DNA of 64,000 nucleotides from CAYOHY01 sp964403885. Its GTDB lineage: Bacteria > Actinomycetota > Coriobacteriia > Anaerosomatales > PHET01. Every line of letters begins with the position of its first letter. The stretch's first letter is position 1. Made by a program: the position numbers and the translations under genes. Location of the stretch: positions 1 through 64,000 of the forward strand of contig CAYOHY010000004.1 in the NCBI GenBank assembly GCA_964403885.1, in the 5' to 3' direction. Under the pieces are notes generated by a model that was not told where the DNA came from, did not search any database, and saw only the letters and a program-made list of their open reading frames with translations. Shown piece after piece: positions 1-8,814 of this stretch.

Positions 1-2
1 CA

Positions 3-266
3 TCGGCCGAGACGCGGTGCATCTTCATGGGCGTGCGCAACGCCGCCTCGATCGCGAACGAACTTACAAGGGGCGGACGCCCCGCCGATGAGCCCGTGGC
101 CGTCATCCGCTGGGGCGCGACACCTCGGCAGGAGACGCTCGTGACCACGCTGGGTGAGCTCCCGGACGCGATCTCACGTGCCAAGTTCACGCCGCCGGCG
201 CTGCTGGTGGTGAGACGCGTGGTCACGCTGCGGGAGAAGCTGGGCGACAACCGGACGGCGTACTAG
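3..266 (+). CDS. cobA: Uroporphyrinogen-III C-methyltransferase, C-terminal end (5' truncated by window edge)
   Basis: The frame is open from the first bases of the window, so only about the last 87 residues are present. The visible part carries the end of the tetrapyrrole methylase fold: a FMGVRN segment, then PVAVIRWGATPRQ, which matches the conserved substrate/SAM-pocket stretch of SUMT enzymes, and a PALLVV segment near the end. The family methylates uroporphyrinogen III at C2 and C7 to make precorrin-2 for siroheme and cobalamin. The frame stops soon after the methylase fold, so there is no fused HemD domain. The upstream neighbour is outside the window. Confidence 0.85.
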   Translation, partial: SAETRCIFMGVRNAASIANELTRGGRPADEPVAVIRWGATPRQETLVTTLGELPDAISRAKFTPPALLVVRRVVTLREKLGDNRTAY

Positions 267-287
267 GCACGATATCCAGACGAATGG

Positions 288-701
288 CTATGGCGCATGT
301 GCAGCGCCGAGAATGATCCACTGCGACTGGGGGGTTTCTCTTCCGAGATCCCAAAACGTCACCTCGCCATTGGGATACTTCACCACGCACTGGGCCATAT
401 CATGCCAACCAGCGAGATCCGGATACTGCTTTCTCATCGGATACGTCTCCGGATAGCGCTCGACTGATTGAGGGAGCCCAAATGGGTCCTTGAAATCGGG
501 CTTGATGTTGGAGCCTTTCCAGACGAGGCTCGCTCGCCGGGGCGATGGCTCCATGCGCTCGAAAGCCCACACTGTGGCGACGGGCGACTCAGGCTTTGGC
601 GCGTCGGCCCTTCCCGCGCACCCTATGAGGAGGACGAGCGCGGTCAACATGGTGGCCACTACCAAAGAAGAGGGCCAACGGGCGAATCTTCTATCAATCA
701 T
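288..701 (-). CDS. Small lipoprotein downstream of the Rhs protein (candidate immunity protein)
   Basis: A 137-residue protein with a basic N-terminus, a hydrophobic stretch at about residues 12-26 and a lipobox ending LIGC-AG, so the mature protein should be a surface lipoprotein of about 110 residues. Its ATG lies 7 bases after the Rhs stop codon, and a GAGGTGA ribosome binding site overlaps the end of the Rhs gene, so the two are very probably co-translated. I recognise no domain; the mature part is rich in Pro, Trp and charged residues. Its position directly behind an Rhs protein with an amidase-like tip, and its location outside the membrane, fit an immunity role, but that is inference from context only. 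Confidence 0.6.
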   Translation of the reverse strand: MIDRRFARWPSSLVVATMLTALVLLIGCAGRADAPKPESPVATVWAFERMEPSPRRASLVWKGSNIKPDFKDPFGLPQSVERYPETYPMRKQYPDLAGWHDMAQCVVKYPNGEVTFWDLGRETPQSQWIILGAAHAP

Positions 702-708
702 TCCGGAT

Positions 709-3700
709 TCACCTCACTGAGATTCTGTATACGGCCATGTTGGGGAACTCCCCCCAATGCGGACGAAGATTCCAAACGACGTCGAGGCGGGGCTTCGAAT
801 GATACGCAACGGTTCCCCCGCGGTACCCGTCAGTTGAGTCCGAGTTAGCGCTGGTTACGATCGCGGAATGATCCACTCTACCGTCGCCAGCGAAGTCATA
901 ACAGATGACATCGCCGAGTCGAAGTCCGTCGGAGTAGTCGGGCGGTGTGGCAGCCGAGTCGGCAGTCGTCGGAGTGAACTTCTTCACTGAGAATCCTTTG
1001 CCCTTTGTGAGGTACAAATACAGACCTTGCGCCACAGACCAGGAAACCGTGTTTTTGGTACCAGTGCCCTTCTTTGGGCACCACCACGTCCAAGTCCCGT
1101 CATGGTCGCCCCCCATACCTCCGGCCGCAAGGCACTGAGATACGAAATTCGTGCAGTCGCCACCCCAGTCGTCCCCAGAAGCACTGTAGTTGGGGTACAC
1201 GGGGTTGAAGGAATTCACCCATTTCCGGGCGTACTGCACCGCCTTCGCCGGTTCCCAGCTGAGCCCGCTTGCGTCCGTTCTACCCACCGGATCCCCAGCG
1301 CAGTACTGATACGCGCTTTCCTCCCCGTCAGCCCTCGCGGGGTCCTTGCCCATGAACTGCCTCGTCACCGGGTCATAGGTCCTTGCCGAGCAGTAGTACA
1401 TGCTCGTCTCGGAGTCGTAGACGTATCCGGCGTAGCGAAGCGGCTGCCTGGCAGCGATGTCGGCGGCAAGCGTCGCGGTGACGGAACCGGTCGAAGCGGT
1501 GGAGGCACCCGTGATCACGCCCCACACGTCGTAGCGCCAGGCGGCGAACGCACGCCCGGCGGTGTCGGTGAGCGCAACCACGTCACCGCGATCGGTGGCC
1601 TGGAGCAGGAACGGGGTCGAGGTAGCGCCCCTTCGGTACACGCCCGCATATGCCCGACCCTCGGCGTCGAACAGGTACGTGACCGACCAGGTGGCACCGT
1701 CGCTTCTTGAGGCCGTGAGCCCAAGCAGGTTCAGCCCCTCGTGGGAGTACGTGGTCGTGGTGGTAAGGCTGCCGCTCGAGACCACCGAGGTCTTGCGCTG
1801 TCCCGTGGCATCGAAGGTGTAGCTCGCCACGCACGAGCTCGAGATGTAGCTCGACATGCGCCCGGTGCCCGTGTAGCCGAACTGCTCGGCCGTCGGGTTG
1901 CCGGTAGGGCCTTGGTAGATGCGGCGCCCGAGCACGTCGAACGTGTAGGTGGTCACGACCGAGCCGCCCACTGAGCGCGACTTCAGGCGCTGAGAGTCGG
2001 TCGTGTAGCTCATGACCACAGACGTGGCACCTGAGGTCTCAGCAGTGAGGTTGCCGGCACCATCGAAGCTGAAAGTCGCCGTGGGCTCACCCGAGCCGGT
2101 GACACGGTCGAGGCGCGAGTCGTCGGTGTAGGTGTATGTGCGGCTCACAGAGACGCCGAGCGACGCGGTGATGGTCTCGGAGCCCTTCTTGCCAGCATCG
2201 TTGTAACCGATGGTGGCGGTGAGCGCCGGTGCGCTGTAGCCGGTGAGGTGGCCCTTGGACGCGTCATAGGTACGGGAGTAGGACAGGCCCTCGATGCTCC
2301 ATGCGGTCGCGCGCCCAGCGGCGTCCGTGCCCGATGTAGCCGCGGTGCGCGTGAGCGATCCGCCGTCCCACGCGCTCGTCGCGGTCGAGGAGTCGGATGT
2401 CGAGGCGAGCGTGAGCGTGGTGGTGATGCCGCCGTGAGTCTCAGCGACCGTGGTCTGACCGGCGGTGTCGACCGGATAGGTGTAGCTCTTGGACACGCCG
2501 GAGACGCTCTCGAGCGAGTCGGTCACGCGCCCGAGGGAGTCATACGTCGCGGTCTCGTGCTTGACCACACCGTTCGCGGTCGTCTGGGTGACCTCCACTG
2601 CGCGACCGAACTCGTCGTAGGCGTTTCCGGTCACCCGTCCGTCCGGGTCGGTAATCGAGGCGACACGCCCGAAGTCGTCGTAGCCCGTGGTGGTGGTCTT
2701 AGACGTCGTGCCGACCACGGTCGACTCGGAGAGGGTGCGACCGCATCTGTCGTAGACAGTGAGGGTCTTGATGCCGTCGGCATCCACCTTCGCGATCACG
2801 TTTCCGGCAGCGTTGTAGACGATTGTGGAAGGCGAGCCCTCGCCTTGCGCGATGATCTCGCGGCCCAGGTGGTCGTAGGCGTGCGTAGTAACGACACCAT
2901 TCTCGTCCGTGGCGGCGATCAGGCGCCCGCCCAGGTCGTAGTCGGTAGTCTCGGTAACCTCGGTACCGTCGTCGGAGGGCTTCGTGACCGCTACCTGGTT
3001 GCCACCGTCGTCGTAGGTGAACTTCGAGTAGGTGCCGTTCGCGAGCGTCTCGCTCTTGAGCTCGCCTCCGGGGTAGTAGGTCTTGAGCGACGCGATGTTG
3101 GTGGTGCCGGGAGCATACGTGGTGGTCTCTCGGCTGTAGGCGTCGTAGCCGGTGAAAGTGCCGTGAGCGGTGTCGTAGTCAGACACGCCCTCAGCCCAAG
3201 ACGCCACCACGTTGCCGCGCGCGTCGTAGTGCGTATGAGCGGGCGAGTTGCCCACCGTGCTCGAGTCCGTCTCGATCTCTCTGCCGCTGGAGTCGTAAGC
3301 GTGGGTGGTCGTGGAGACGACGGTCCCGTTCGATAGCAGTCGCTTCTCAGCGCTCACGCGTCCCGCGGCGTCGTAGGCCGTGGTGCTCCAGTCGGCCTTC
3401 GTGCTCGTGCCCTCGGCGCTGCGCCAGCTCTCAGTCGCGTCACCCATCTTGTCGTAGGTGGTGTGCGTCAGCACACCGGCACGGTCTTGGGAGATGGTGG
3501 CACGGCCCGCGATGTCATAGGTGGTCGAGGTCTCGAGTGACCCGGACGCGTCCAGCGTGCGCACCACGTGTCCGTAGGCGTCGTAAACGCTTGTCGTGGT
3601 GATGTCGACCGGCGTGGCACCGAGCGAGAGCTCGACATCCTTGAGGGTCGTAGTCGCGACCTGTCCGCTCGGATCGTAGGTGAACTCGGTCGTGACCGAG

Positions 3701-6700
3701 GCGGTCGCAGACACGCTTTGGGTCTGCGAGCTCACAAGGCCGTGTGCGCCGATCACGTAGTCGGTGACTGCGCGCTCCGACTCGGAAAGCGACCTCTCCT
3801 CGTGTGTCACGTTGCCCGACGCGTCGAACGTGCGCCAGGTGGTCGCGCCCCTGGGGTCGGTCTCGCGGATGCAGTCACCGGCAGAGTTGTATGCGTAGGC
3901 GGAGCGATGCCCGTCCTCGTCGTAGTCATAGAGCAGGTTGCCGGTGGCGTCGACAACACTAGTCTTCTCGGCACCCGTGGGCGAGATCTCGCACACGAGG
4001 TCGGAGGAGGGCGCGTATTCATAGGTCCACGTGGCGAGCGTCTCACCTGCGACGTGGGGCTCGGTGCGCGTGGCGGTGGTGCCGTTGGGGTTCCAGGTAT
4101 AAGAGTTCGTGACGCTCACATCTGCGGTGCCCGAGACGTCAGCGGTGCGCGAGATGGTCGCGGTGCGGGTGCCATACGTGATCGTGGCGCGTGCATCCGC
4201 ATCGCTCGGCCAGGCGGGGTAGCGGACCTCTGAGAGGTCAGCGCCGCTGTAGAGAAAGCTCGTGGACGAGACCTGTCCGGACGTTGGGAAGTCAGCGATG
4301 CTCACAGATGCGATGCGCGAGTTCGCATAGGCGTATGTCACGGCCGAGGAGGCCAAGGTGCCCGCGTACTTCGTGACCTTCACGTCTCCGTCGTTCACGT
4401 AGTCAATAGTGCGGGTGCCGTCTGAGACGGACATGACGCGGCCGGTGACATCACGGTCCACGGTGAGACTGCGCCCGTTGGCGGCGGTGATGACGAGGTC
4501 CTCTCCGCTCGCGCTGTAGGTGACCTTGTCGCCGTTGCGGTCGGTCTCGGATGCGAGGCGTCCGCTGCCGTCGAAGGCCAGCGTGGTCCTGTCCTTGAAC
4601 GTGATCGTGGTGGTGGCGCCAACACTCAAAGACGCGACGAGTCCGGGGGGCGCGAGGTAGACGCCGGAGGTGGGCTCGAGCGAGAACACGTGGGCGTCTC
4701 CGGCATCGTCGATCCAGGTGCGAGACGTGCCGGATGCGACGATGCTTTGCTCGAAGTCGAAGCGCCACCCGGTCCCAAGACTCGCCGAGCTCGCGTTGTC
4801 GGAGCGGTACGTGCGGCTCACGCCGGCCTGCGGGCCATAGCTCGCAAGGGTGAGATCGGTCGCGGAGAGCTCGAGCTCGCCGGTGTCGAGCAGCGCGGTC
4901 GCGGCGTCTCCGGCCGCAGAGCCCAGGTCTTCGGTGGTGTGGCGCGGGTCGTCGACTGAGGTCACGCTGCGGTCAGGCAGTGTGGGGGTCACGGCCGCAC
5001 ACGTCGTGGTCGCCGGGTTCGAGCCGGTTGAGTAGTCGTTATAGGGGACCACGACGAAGGAGTAGTTGATCCGGTTGTCGTAAGCCGTGCCATTCGTCTT
5101 CTTGTACAGCGCGTTCGCATCATCGCGAAGGTCGAGGCCGGGGCCAAGGTAGCGCGTCACGGTCGAGCCGGACTTTTGCCCCAGGAAGAAGCGGTCGTTC
5201 GCCTCGTCATAGCAGCCGCCCAGCACGTTTGCGCTTTGCGTGATCGAGTGACGGTCGAGCAGCTTGAAGCTGTTGGTCGACACCTTGTCGATGGAGGTGG
5301 CGTTCGCGTTGGCCCACTCCATGAAGTAGAGGGCCCCGTCGTCGCAGAAGATGCCGCCCGTGCTCGCATTGAGTGTGACGGGTACGTCGTGGTCGGCGAC
5401 CCAGGTGCCGGAGAGGTCGTAGACACGGACGCGGTAGCCGTCGTTCGTGCCACCACCCGACAGCGACGACGCGCAGCTGTAGATGTATTGGCCGTCGCAG
5501 GCCAGGAGCACGTCGCCGGAGGCAGAAGGCAGCTCGGTGCCGGACCATGCCTTGAGGAGCGGCTTCGAGAAGGTGAGGGTGACGGTCTTGGTGGAGGTGG
5601 CAGACGCGTTCTTCCACACGCCTTCGATGGTGTTGGCACTCGTCGCATACCCGTTGTAGAGCACGCCGTCGAGGTAGAAGCCGGACTTGGCGGTCGGGCC
5701 TGAGGCCCCGATCTGCACCGCAGTGGCGGTCGAGACGATGCCGTTGCCGGTGCGTGTCCACGCGTCAGGGCTTGTGGAGTAGGCGCTCGAGGCACGTGTG
5801 TAGAGGTAGGTGCCGTCGGTGAGAACAATCGCGGTCGACGCGGCGCCCGTCACCACCACGGAGGCATCCTTGGTGGCATCAGCCGGGGTGATGGCACGCG
5901 TGAACGGGTTTGCGGCGGTGTTGGTGGGAAGCTTCGAGATCTCGGTGTCTGACGGGTAGATCTGAGCGTCGCTCGAGTTCCACGTGGTGGTGCGCGCATC
6001 CGGGATCGTGGCCACGGTGCGCGTGGTGTTGCCGTCGAACACGCCGATGCGATAGCCCTGCGCGCGAGCCGGACGAGCCCACGACAGCGTCACGTTCCCG
6101 CGGCCGGCGCGTGCGATGTCTGCCGGTGCCGTCGCACTGCTCGCACGCCACCAGTCAAGACCCTCGGTCGTGGCACTCAGGCTCGTGACGGCAGCAGGTG
6201 CGGCGTTGTAGTCCACGACGAGCTTGGGGCGCTTGGAGGAATCGGTGTACTCAGATGATGCGAAGTAGCGCCAGTAGCTCGTATCGCGCGTGCCGTCTTC
6301 GGGCTGGTAGAGGCAGAAACCGTAGTTCGTGTCAGGCGAGCTCGTACGCGTCTGCGCCTTCACAGCGGCCGTCACGCCGAAGTCGAGCCAGGTGTCGGCG
6401 GCGCTCACCGTGTTTGCGCCCAGATACCTGATGGAGGGCTTGGTGTTCCAGGTGGTGGACTCGCCCCAGGCCGCTGTGGCCGTGGCGAGGTTCGTGTAGT
6501 AGTTCGACGCGCCCTTTGAGATGCAGTAGGCCGACAGCGTGGCAGTGGACACGTCGGTGTCTTTGAGCGCGGACACGTCGAACCACATGAGGGAGCGGGC
6601 GTACCCCATCCAGCTCGCGTGTCCCACGCGCAGCTGGTCGAAGCTGCCGTAGGCAGCGGTGGGATTGGCGGAGGACACATAGGTGTCGAGCGAGGACTTG

Positions 6701-6717
6701 ATCGTGGGGTCGATCAT
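709..6717 (-). CDS. Rhs/YD-repeat protein, main part: DNRLRE-type domain, YD repeats, Rhs core and Amidase_6-like C-terminus
   Basis: The frame is open up to 6825, but protein similarity to secreted Rhs proteins begins only around 6745, so the upstream part is out of frame with the true N-terminus. Order of domains: a DNRLRE/CBM96-like domain starting at MIDPTIKSSLDTYV, a fibronectin-like linker, a DUF6531/YD entry region, roughly 1000 residues of YD repeats (many G-R-x10-Y-D units), an Rhs core ending YDPVTRQFMGKDP, and a C-terminal tip of about 180 residues. The tip has DCTNFVSQCL and DHSAIVTS, the Cys and His motifs of the Amidase_6 family, which suggests peptidoglycan or peptide amide cleavage. 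An ATG at 6717 overlaps the stop of the upstream frame (TGATG), so reinitiation is possible, but that product would lack a signal peptide. Confidence 0.85.
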   Translation of the reverse strand: MIDPTIKSSLDTYVSSANPTAAYGSFDQLRVGHASWMGYARSLMWFDVSALKDTDVSTATLSAYCISKGASNYYTNLATATAAWGESTTWNTKPSIRYLGANTVSAADTWLDFGVTAAVKAQTRTSSPDTNYGFCLYQPEDGTRDTSYWRYFASSEYTDSSKRPKLVVDYNAAPAAVTSLSATTEGLDWWRASSATAPADIARAGRGNVTLSWARPARAQGYRIGVFDGNTTRTVATIPDARTTTWNSSDAQIYPSDTEISKLPTNTAANPFTRAITPADATKDASVVVTGAASTAIVLTDGTYLYTRASSAYSTSPDAWTRTGNGIVSTATAVQIGASGPTAKSGFYLDGVLYNGYATSANTIEGVWKNASATSTKTVTLTFSKPLLKAWSGTELPSASGDVLLACDGQYIYSCASSLSGGGTNDGYRVRVYDLSGTWVADHDVPVTLNASTGGIFCDDGALYFMEWANANATSIDKVSTNSFKLLDRHSITQSANVLGGCYDEANDRFFLGQKSGSTVTRYLGPGLDLRDDANALYKKTNGTAYDNRINYSFVVVPYNDYSTGSNPATTTCAAVTPTLPDRSVTSVDDPRHTTEDLGSAAGDAATALLDTGELELSATDLTLASYGPQAGVSRTYRSDNASSASLGTGWRFDFEQSIVASGTSRTWIDDAGDAHVFSLEPTSGVYLAPPGLVASLSVGATTTITFKDRTTLAFDGSGRLASETDRNGDKVTYSASGEDLVITAANGRSLTVDRDVTGRVMSVSDGTRTIDYVNDGDVKVTKYAGTLASSAVTYAYANSRIASVSIADFPTSGQVSSTSFLYSGADLSEVRYPAWPSDADARATITYGTRTATISRTADVSGTADVSVTNSYTWNPNGTTATRTEPHVAGETLATWTYEYAPSSDLVCEISPTGAEKTSVVDATGNLLYDYDEDGHRSAYAYNSAGDCIRETDPRGATTWRTFDASGNVTHEERSLSESERAVTDYVIGAHGLVSSQTQSVSATASVTTEFTYDPSGQVATTTLKDVELSLGATPVDITTTSVYDAYGHVVRTLDASGSLETSTTYDIAGRATISQDRAGVLTHTTYDKMGDATESWRSAEGTSTKADWSTTAYDAAGRVSAEKRLLSNGTVVSTTTHAYDSSGREIETDSSTVGNSPAHTHYDARGNVVASWAEGVSDYDTAHGTFTGYDAYSRETTTYAPGTTNIASLKTYYPGGELKSETLANGTYSKFTYDDGGNQVAVTKPSDDGTEVTETTDYDLGGRLIAATDENGVVTTHAYDHLGREIIAQGEGSPSTIVYNAAGNVIAKVDADGIKTLTVYDRCGRTLSESTVVGTTSKTTTTGYDDFGRVASITDPDGRVTGNAYDEFGRAVEVTQTTANGVVKHETATYDSLGRVTDSLESVSGVSKSYTYPVDTAGQTTVAETHGGITTTLTLASTSDSSTATSAWDGGSLTRTAATSGTDAAGRATAWSIEGLSYSRTYDASKGHLTGYSAPALTATIGYNDAGKKGSETITASLGVSVSRTYTYTDDSRLDRVTGSGEPTATFSFDGAGNLTAETSGATSVVMSYTTDSQRLKSRSVGGSVVTTYTFDVLGRRIYQGPTGNPTAEQFGYTGTGRMSSYISSSCVASYTFDATGQRKTSVVSSGSLTTTTTYSHEGLNLLGLTASRSDGATWSVTYLFDAEGRAYAGVYRRGATSTPFLLQATDRGDVVALTDTAGRAFAAWRYDVWGVITGASTASTGSVTATLAADIAARQPLRYAGYVYDSETSMYYCSARTYDPVTRQFMGKDPARADGEESAYQYCAGDPVGRTDASGLSWEPAKAVQYARKWVNSFNPVYPNYSASGDDWGGDCTNFVSQCLAAGGMGGDHDGTWTWWCPKKGTGTKNTVSWSVAQGLYLYLTKGKGFSVKKFTPTTADSAATPPDYSDGLRLGDVICYDFAGDGRVDHSAIVTSANSDSTDGYRGGTVAYHSKPRLDVVWNLRPHWGEFPNMAVYRISVR

Positions 6718-7556
6718 CACGGGGAAGACACGTGCGGGTTCCCCAGCCACTCCTGCGACACGGAGTAGGTGACGAATGCCCCGTCGTCGGTAGGCACGAC
6801 CTCCATCTTGGCATCCGGGCACCACGCCGGGTCGCCGCCCTCGCCGACAGAGGAGTCGAATGCCGTGACCGCGCCCAGGCGCGAGACGACCCGGCCGTCC
6901 TTCACGATGCCCCAGTCACCACCGGGGATCTGCTCGACCGAGGCACCGGCGGTCGCGAGGAAGAACGTGTGCGAAGCAGCAGCGTCGCTCGAGCGCAAGA
7001 CGATGGTCTCTTTCACGCCATCGGCAAGCGACTGGTAGGTCAGGTCCGTGTCGCGCTTCACGGCGCCGTAGTGCACCGTGTCTGCTGCCGGCAGCGGCAT
7101 GCCCTCCACGCCACCCACGAGGTCGAGCGAAGCACTCCAGCCATCGCCTTGGATCGTGACGGGGCGGCGGGTGCGGCTCTCAGGCGCGAAGGTCACCGGT
7201 AGGGAGGTGGCATTCGTGCGATAGATGCCGGGGGACTCGGCGTGCACGTTGGTGTCGATATCGACCCAGGGACCGTCTGTACCTCGGAAGCGGATGGGGG
7301 TTGCGGCGATGATGGCGCGCTGGCGACCGTCGCTCAAGCGGTAGTGGGTGGCGGTCGCGCTGCGGCGCTCGACGATCTCAGACACCACGGTGACGGTGGG
7401 TTCAGACGACGAGGGAGCAGCGGCCGGTACGCTTGGTGGCGCCTCGGCCGATGCGGCGAATGCCGGTGCCCCTTGGATCGCTGGACCGGCCAGCATCAAG
7501 GTCGCGAGTACAACGGATACGGCGCGCTGAACGCGCGCGCGAACAAGACCCCTCAT
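6717..7556 (-). CDS. N-terminal part of the Rhs protein with signal peptide (separated by a frameshift)
   Basis: 279 residues with a signal peptide (hydrophobic core at about residues 13-33, AFA-A cleavage site) followed by a beta-rich domain usual at the start of secreted Rhs/DNRLRE proteins. The frame ends VSQEWLGNP-HVSSP. In relatives this point reads W-L-x-x-P-x-R-x-(Y/F)-P-V-x-I-D-P-T, and exactly that continuation (ARVFPVMIDPT) is present in the neighbouring frame. One missing base within the CCC of AACCCGCACG at about 6736-6742 would explain the break. If joined, the whole protein is about 2,280 residues. It could be a true mutation, a sequencing error or a recoding site; the local sequence is not a canonical slippery heptamer. 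Confidence 0.75.
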   Translation of the reverse strand: MRGLVRARVQRAVSVVLATLMLAGPAIQGAPAFAASAEAPPSVPAAAPSSSEPTVTVVSEIVERRSATATHYRLSDGRQRAIIAATPIRFRGTDGPWVDIDTNVHAESPGIYRTNATSLPVTFAPESRTRRPVTIQGDGWSASLDLVGGVEGMPLPAADTVHYGAVKRDTDLTYQSLADGVKETIVLRSSDAAASHTFFLATAGASVEQIPGGDWGIVKDGRVVSRLGAVTAFDSSVGEGGDPAWCPDAKMEVVPTDDGAFVTYSVSQEWLGNPHVSSP

Positions 7557-8049
7557 TCGAATCCCCCCGGTCCGGAATGGATCGCTCAGGGCCTTGAAGC
7601 TCCCCTTGCCATCCCTATTCGGGGGGCCGAAGGTGATTCCTTGAATGTTCTGAGCAGCAATGATTCACCGGGGCGGTCCCCGAAGGTGGGAGTGACCGAT
7701 GCACACTGGGTCGGGCGCCTGCATGCATCCCGACCGGTGATCAACGGTCTTGACACGACTGCACTGTCGGCATGTTCAGGCGCCTACACCAGGTCAGCAT
7801 GCCACCCGAGCAGCGGCCATCGCTGCCTCGCTCCGACGCAATCCAGCGCGAACCCGCAAGTCCAGCCAAGCGGCCCCCCGCCCCACTGCGAGCAGCACCA
7901 TCGCGGCAGTCGCGGTCATAATCACCGACCGAGCAGCCGGCCTAGGGTCGCCAGCGGCCAGCGCACCGAGCCCCTTGCCGATGACCGCGCTCCGCCAAAT
8001 ATCCACGCGACTCCGGCCGCCCACGAGGGGAGTGCTCGGGAAGCTCCAC
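7557..8049 (-). other. Intergenic region: structured 5' leader of the Rhs gene plus unexplained sequence
   Basis: About 490 bases without a convincing gene. The 180 bases immediately before the Rhs start contain several hairpins on the minus strand. GGTGA at about 7665 pairs with TCACC at about 7634, and another helix can form between GGATGG and CCATTC nearer the start codon. The string GGGGACCGCCCCGGTGAATC recalls the 5' half of c-di-AMP (ydaO-type) switches, but I do not find the matching 3' GTCAGCTAAC element, so no class is assigned. The rest holds a 76-codon open frame (7794-8024, minus) with one hydrophobic stretch and no recognisable family; I do not call it a gene. Confidence 0.3.
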
Positions 8050-8346
8050 CTACCGCGAAGGCTGATCTATCTCGACATCGCGCCTGTCATGCATCACAGC
8101 GAGGATCGTGATCACGTCATCGCTCCGGTGATAGGGAATGCGATATGGGCTGACCAGGATCTCGCGAACCTCGGCACGTTCGTACTCCGGCACGATGCGC
8201 CCGGCGTCGGGAAACACCGCAAGCGTGCGCACCTGCTCCATCAGCTCATCGAACCACGTGAGCGCGGCAGAGGGCCGTTCCGCCTCGAGGTAGTCAAGAG
8301 CTTCGTCGAGCATGGCCTCGGCCTGCTTGGCCCATGCGACCCTCAC
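8050..8346 (-). CDS. RelE/ParE-family toxin
   Basis: 98 residues of RelE/ParE plasmid-stabilisation type: W-A-x-Q-A near the start, an amphipathic helix pair (LDYLEAERPSAALTWFDELM), then FPDAGRIVPE, REILVSPYRIPYH and a final strand ITILAVMHDRRD. The fold is that of ribosome-dependent mRNA interferases or gyrase poisons; the sequence alone does not decide which. It starts inside the last codons of the antitoxin gene (4-base overlap at 8343-8346), the usual antitoxin-toxin order. Its activity should be held in check by the neighbouring Phd/YefM protein. Confidence 0.85.
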   Translation of the reverse strand: MRVAWAKQAEAMLDEALDYLEAERPSAALTWFDELMEQVRTLAVFPDAGRIVPEYERAEVREILVSPYRIPYHRSDDVITILAVMHDRRDVEIDQPSR

Positions 8347-8618
8347 CCGGCAAACCGCGCGCGAGCGCGCTCCTCAATATCCTCATGCGCCACGACGTCG
8401 CCCGCCCTCATCTGCTCCTCCCCGGAGCGAATCGCCCGGACGAACGCGACCTCGTCAAGAAGCTCCTCGTACACACCCACATCGAGCAAGACCGCGGCAG
8501 AGCGGCCGTGCTGCGTAAGGATCACCGGGCGACGAGTCGCGTGCACCTGCTCCAGCACTGCCGAAGTGTTGGCGCGAAACTCAGTGACCGGTCGCACGTC
8601 GGTGGAAGGTCGAAACAT
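8343..8618 (-). CDS. Phd/YefM-family antitoxin
   Basis: 91 residues from the ATG at 8618, which has GGAGGTGG nine bases upstream; this start is preferred to an in-frame ATG ten codons further up. The N-terminal half has the Phd/YefM DNA-binding pattern: TEFRANTSAVLEQVHATRRPVILTQHGRSAAVLL seen as its key residues (R-A-N near 16, TQHGR then AVLLD). The acidic C-terminal tail is the expected toxin-binding region. Upstream lie a TATAGT -10 box and a small palindrome, consistent with the autorepression usual in this family. Confidence 0.85.
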   Translation of the reverse strand: MFRPSTDVRPVTEFRANTSAVLEQVHATRRPVILTQHGRSAAVLLDVGVYEELLDEVAFVRAIRSGEEQMRAGDVVAHEDIEERARARFAG

Positions 8619-8640
8619 AGCCACAGGCCACCTCCAATAG

Positions 8641-8668
8641 GTACGCAACTACGTACACTATACCGTAT
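8641..8668 (-). promoter_or_regulatory. Promoter and operator-like palindrome of the first toxin-antitoxin operon
   Basis: On the minus strand a TATAGT -10 element (8658-8663) is followed by GTACG-TAGTTG-CGTAC, a perfect inverted repeat with 5-base arms at 8641-8656 lying between the -10 and the GGAGGT ribosome binding site. The position fits an antitoxin operator. The -35 region is weak (TTTCAG at about 17 bases). Confidence 0.5.
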
Positions 8669-8814
8669 TGTTTTGCGCCCTGAAAGATGGAGGCACCCCA
8701 CCCCCTCCCACCCCCCCCCTTGTAGCCACCCCTCCCGCGGGTGTACTCTTCGTCTGCTAGGCACTATTTCGCCTCCTGCGGGTGTGCCTGGCGTTGACAG
8801 AGAAGGAAGTACGC

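Noticed and set aside
6730..6745. Programmed -1 frameshift in the Rhs gene
   Set aside because: GGGGAAC is not an X-XXY-YYZ heptamer in the right frame and no downstream pseudoknot was evident; mutation or sequencing error is simpler.
7557..7735. Firm call of a c-di-AMP riboswitch upstream of the Rhs gene
   Set aside because: Only the GGTGAATC-like half is present; the GTCAGCTAAC element needed for the pseudoknot was not found.
7794..8024. 76-codon minus-strand frame after the first RelE gene
   Set aside because: One hydrophobic stretch only, no ribosome binding site of note and no family; not enough to call a gene.
8794..8799. TTGACA just before the M-box, considered as its -35 box
   Set aside because: No acceptable -10 box at 16-18 bases; the next bases already belong to the aptamer.
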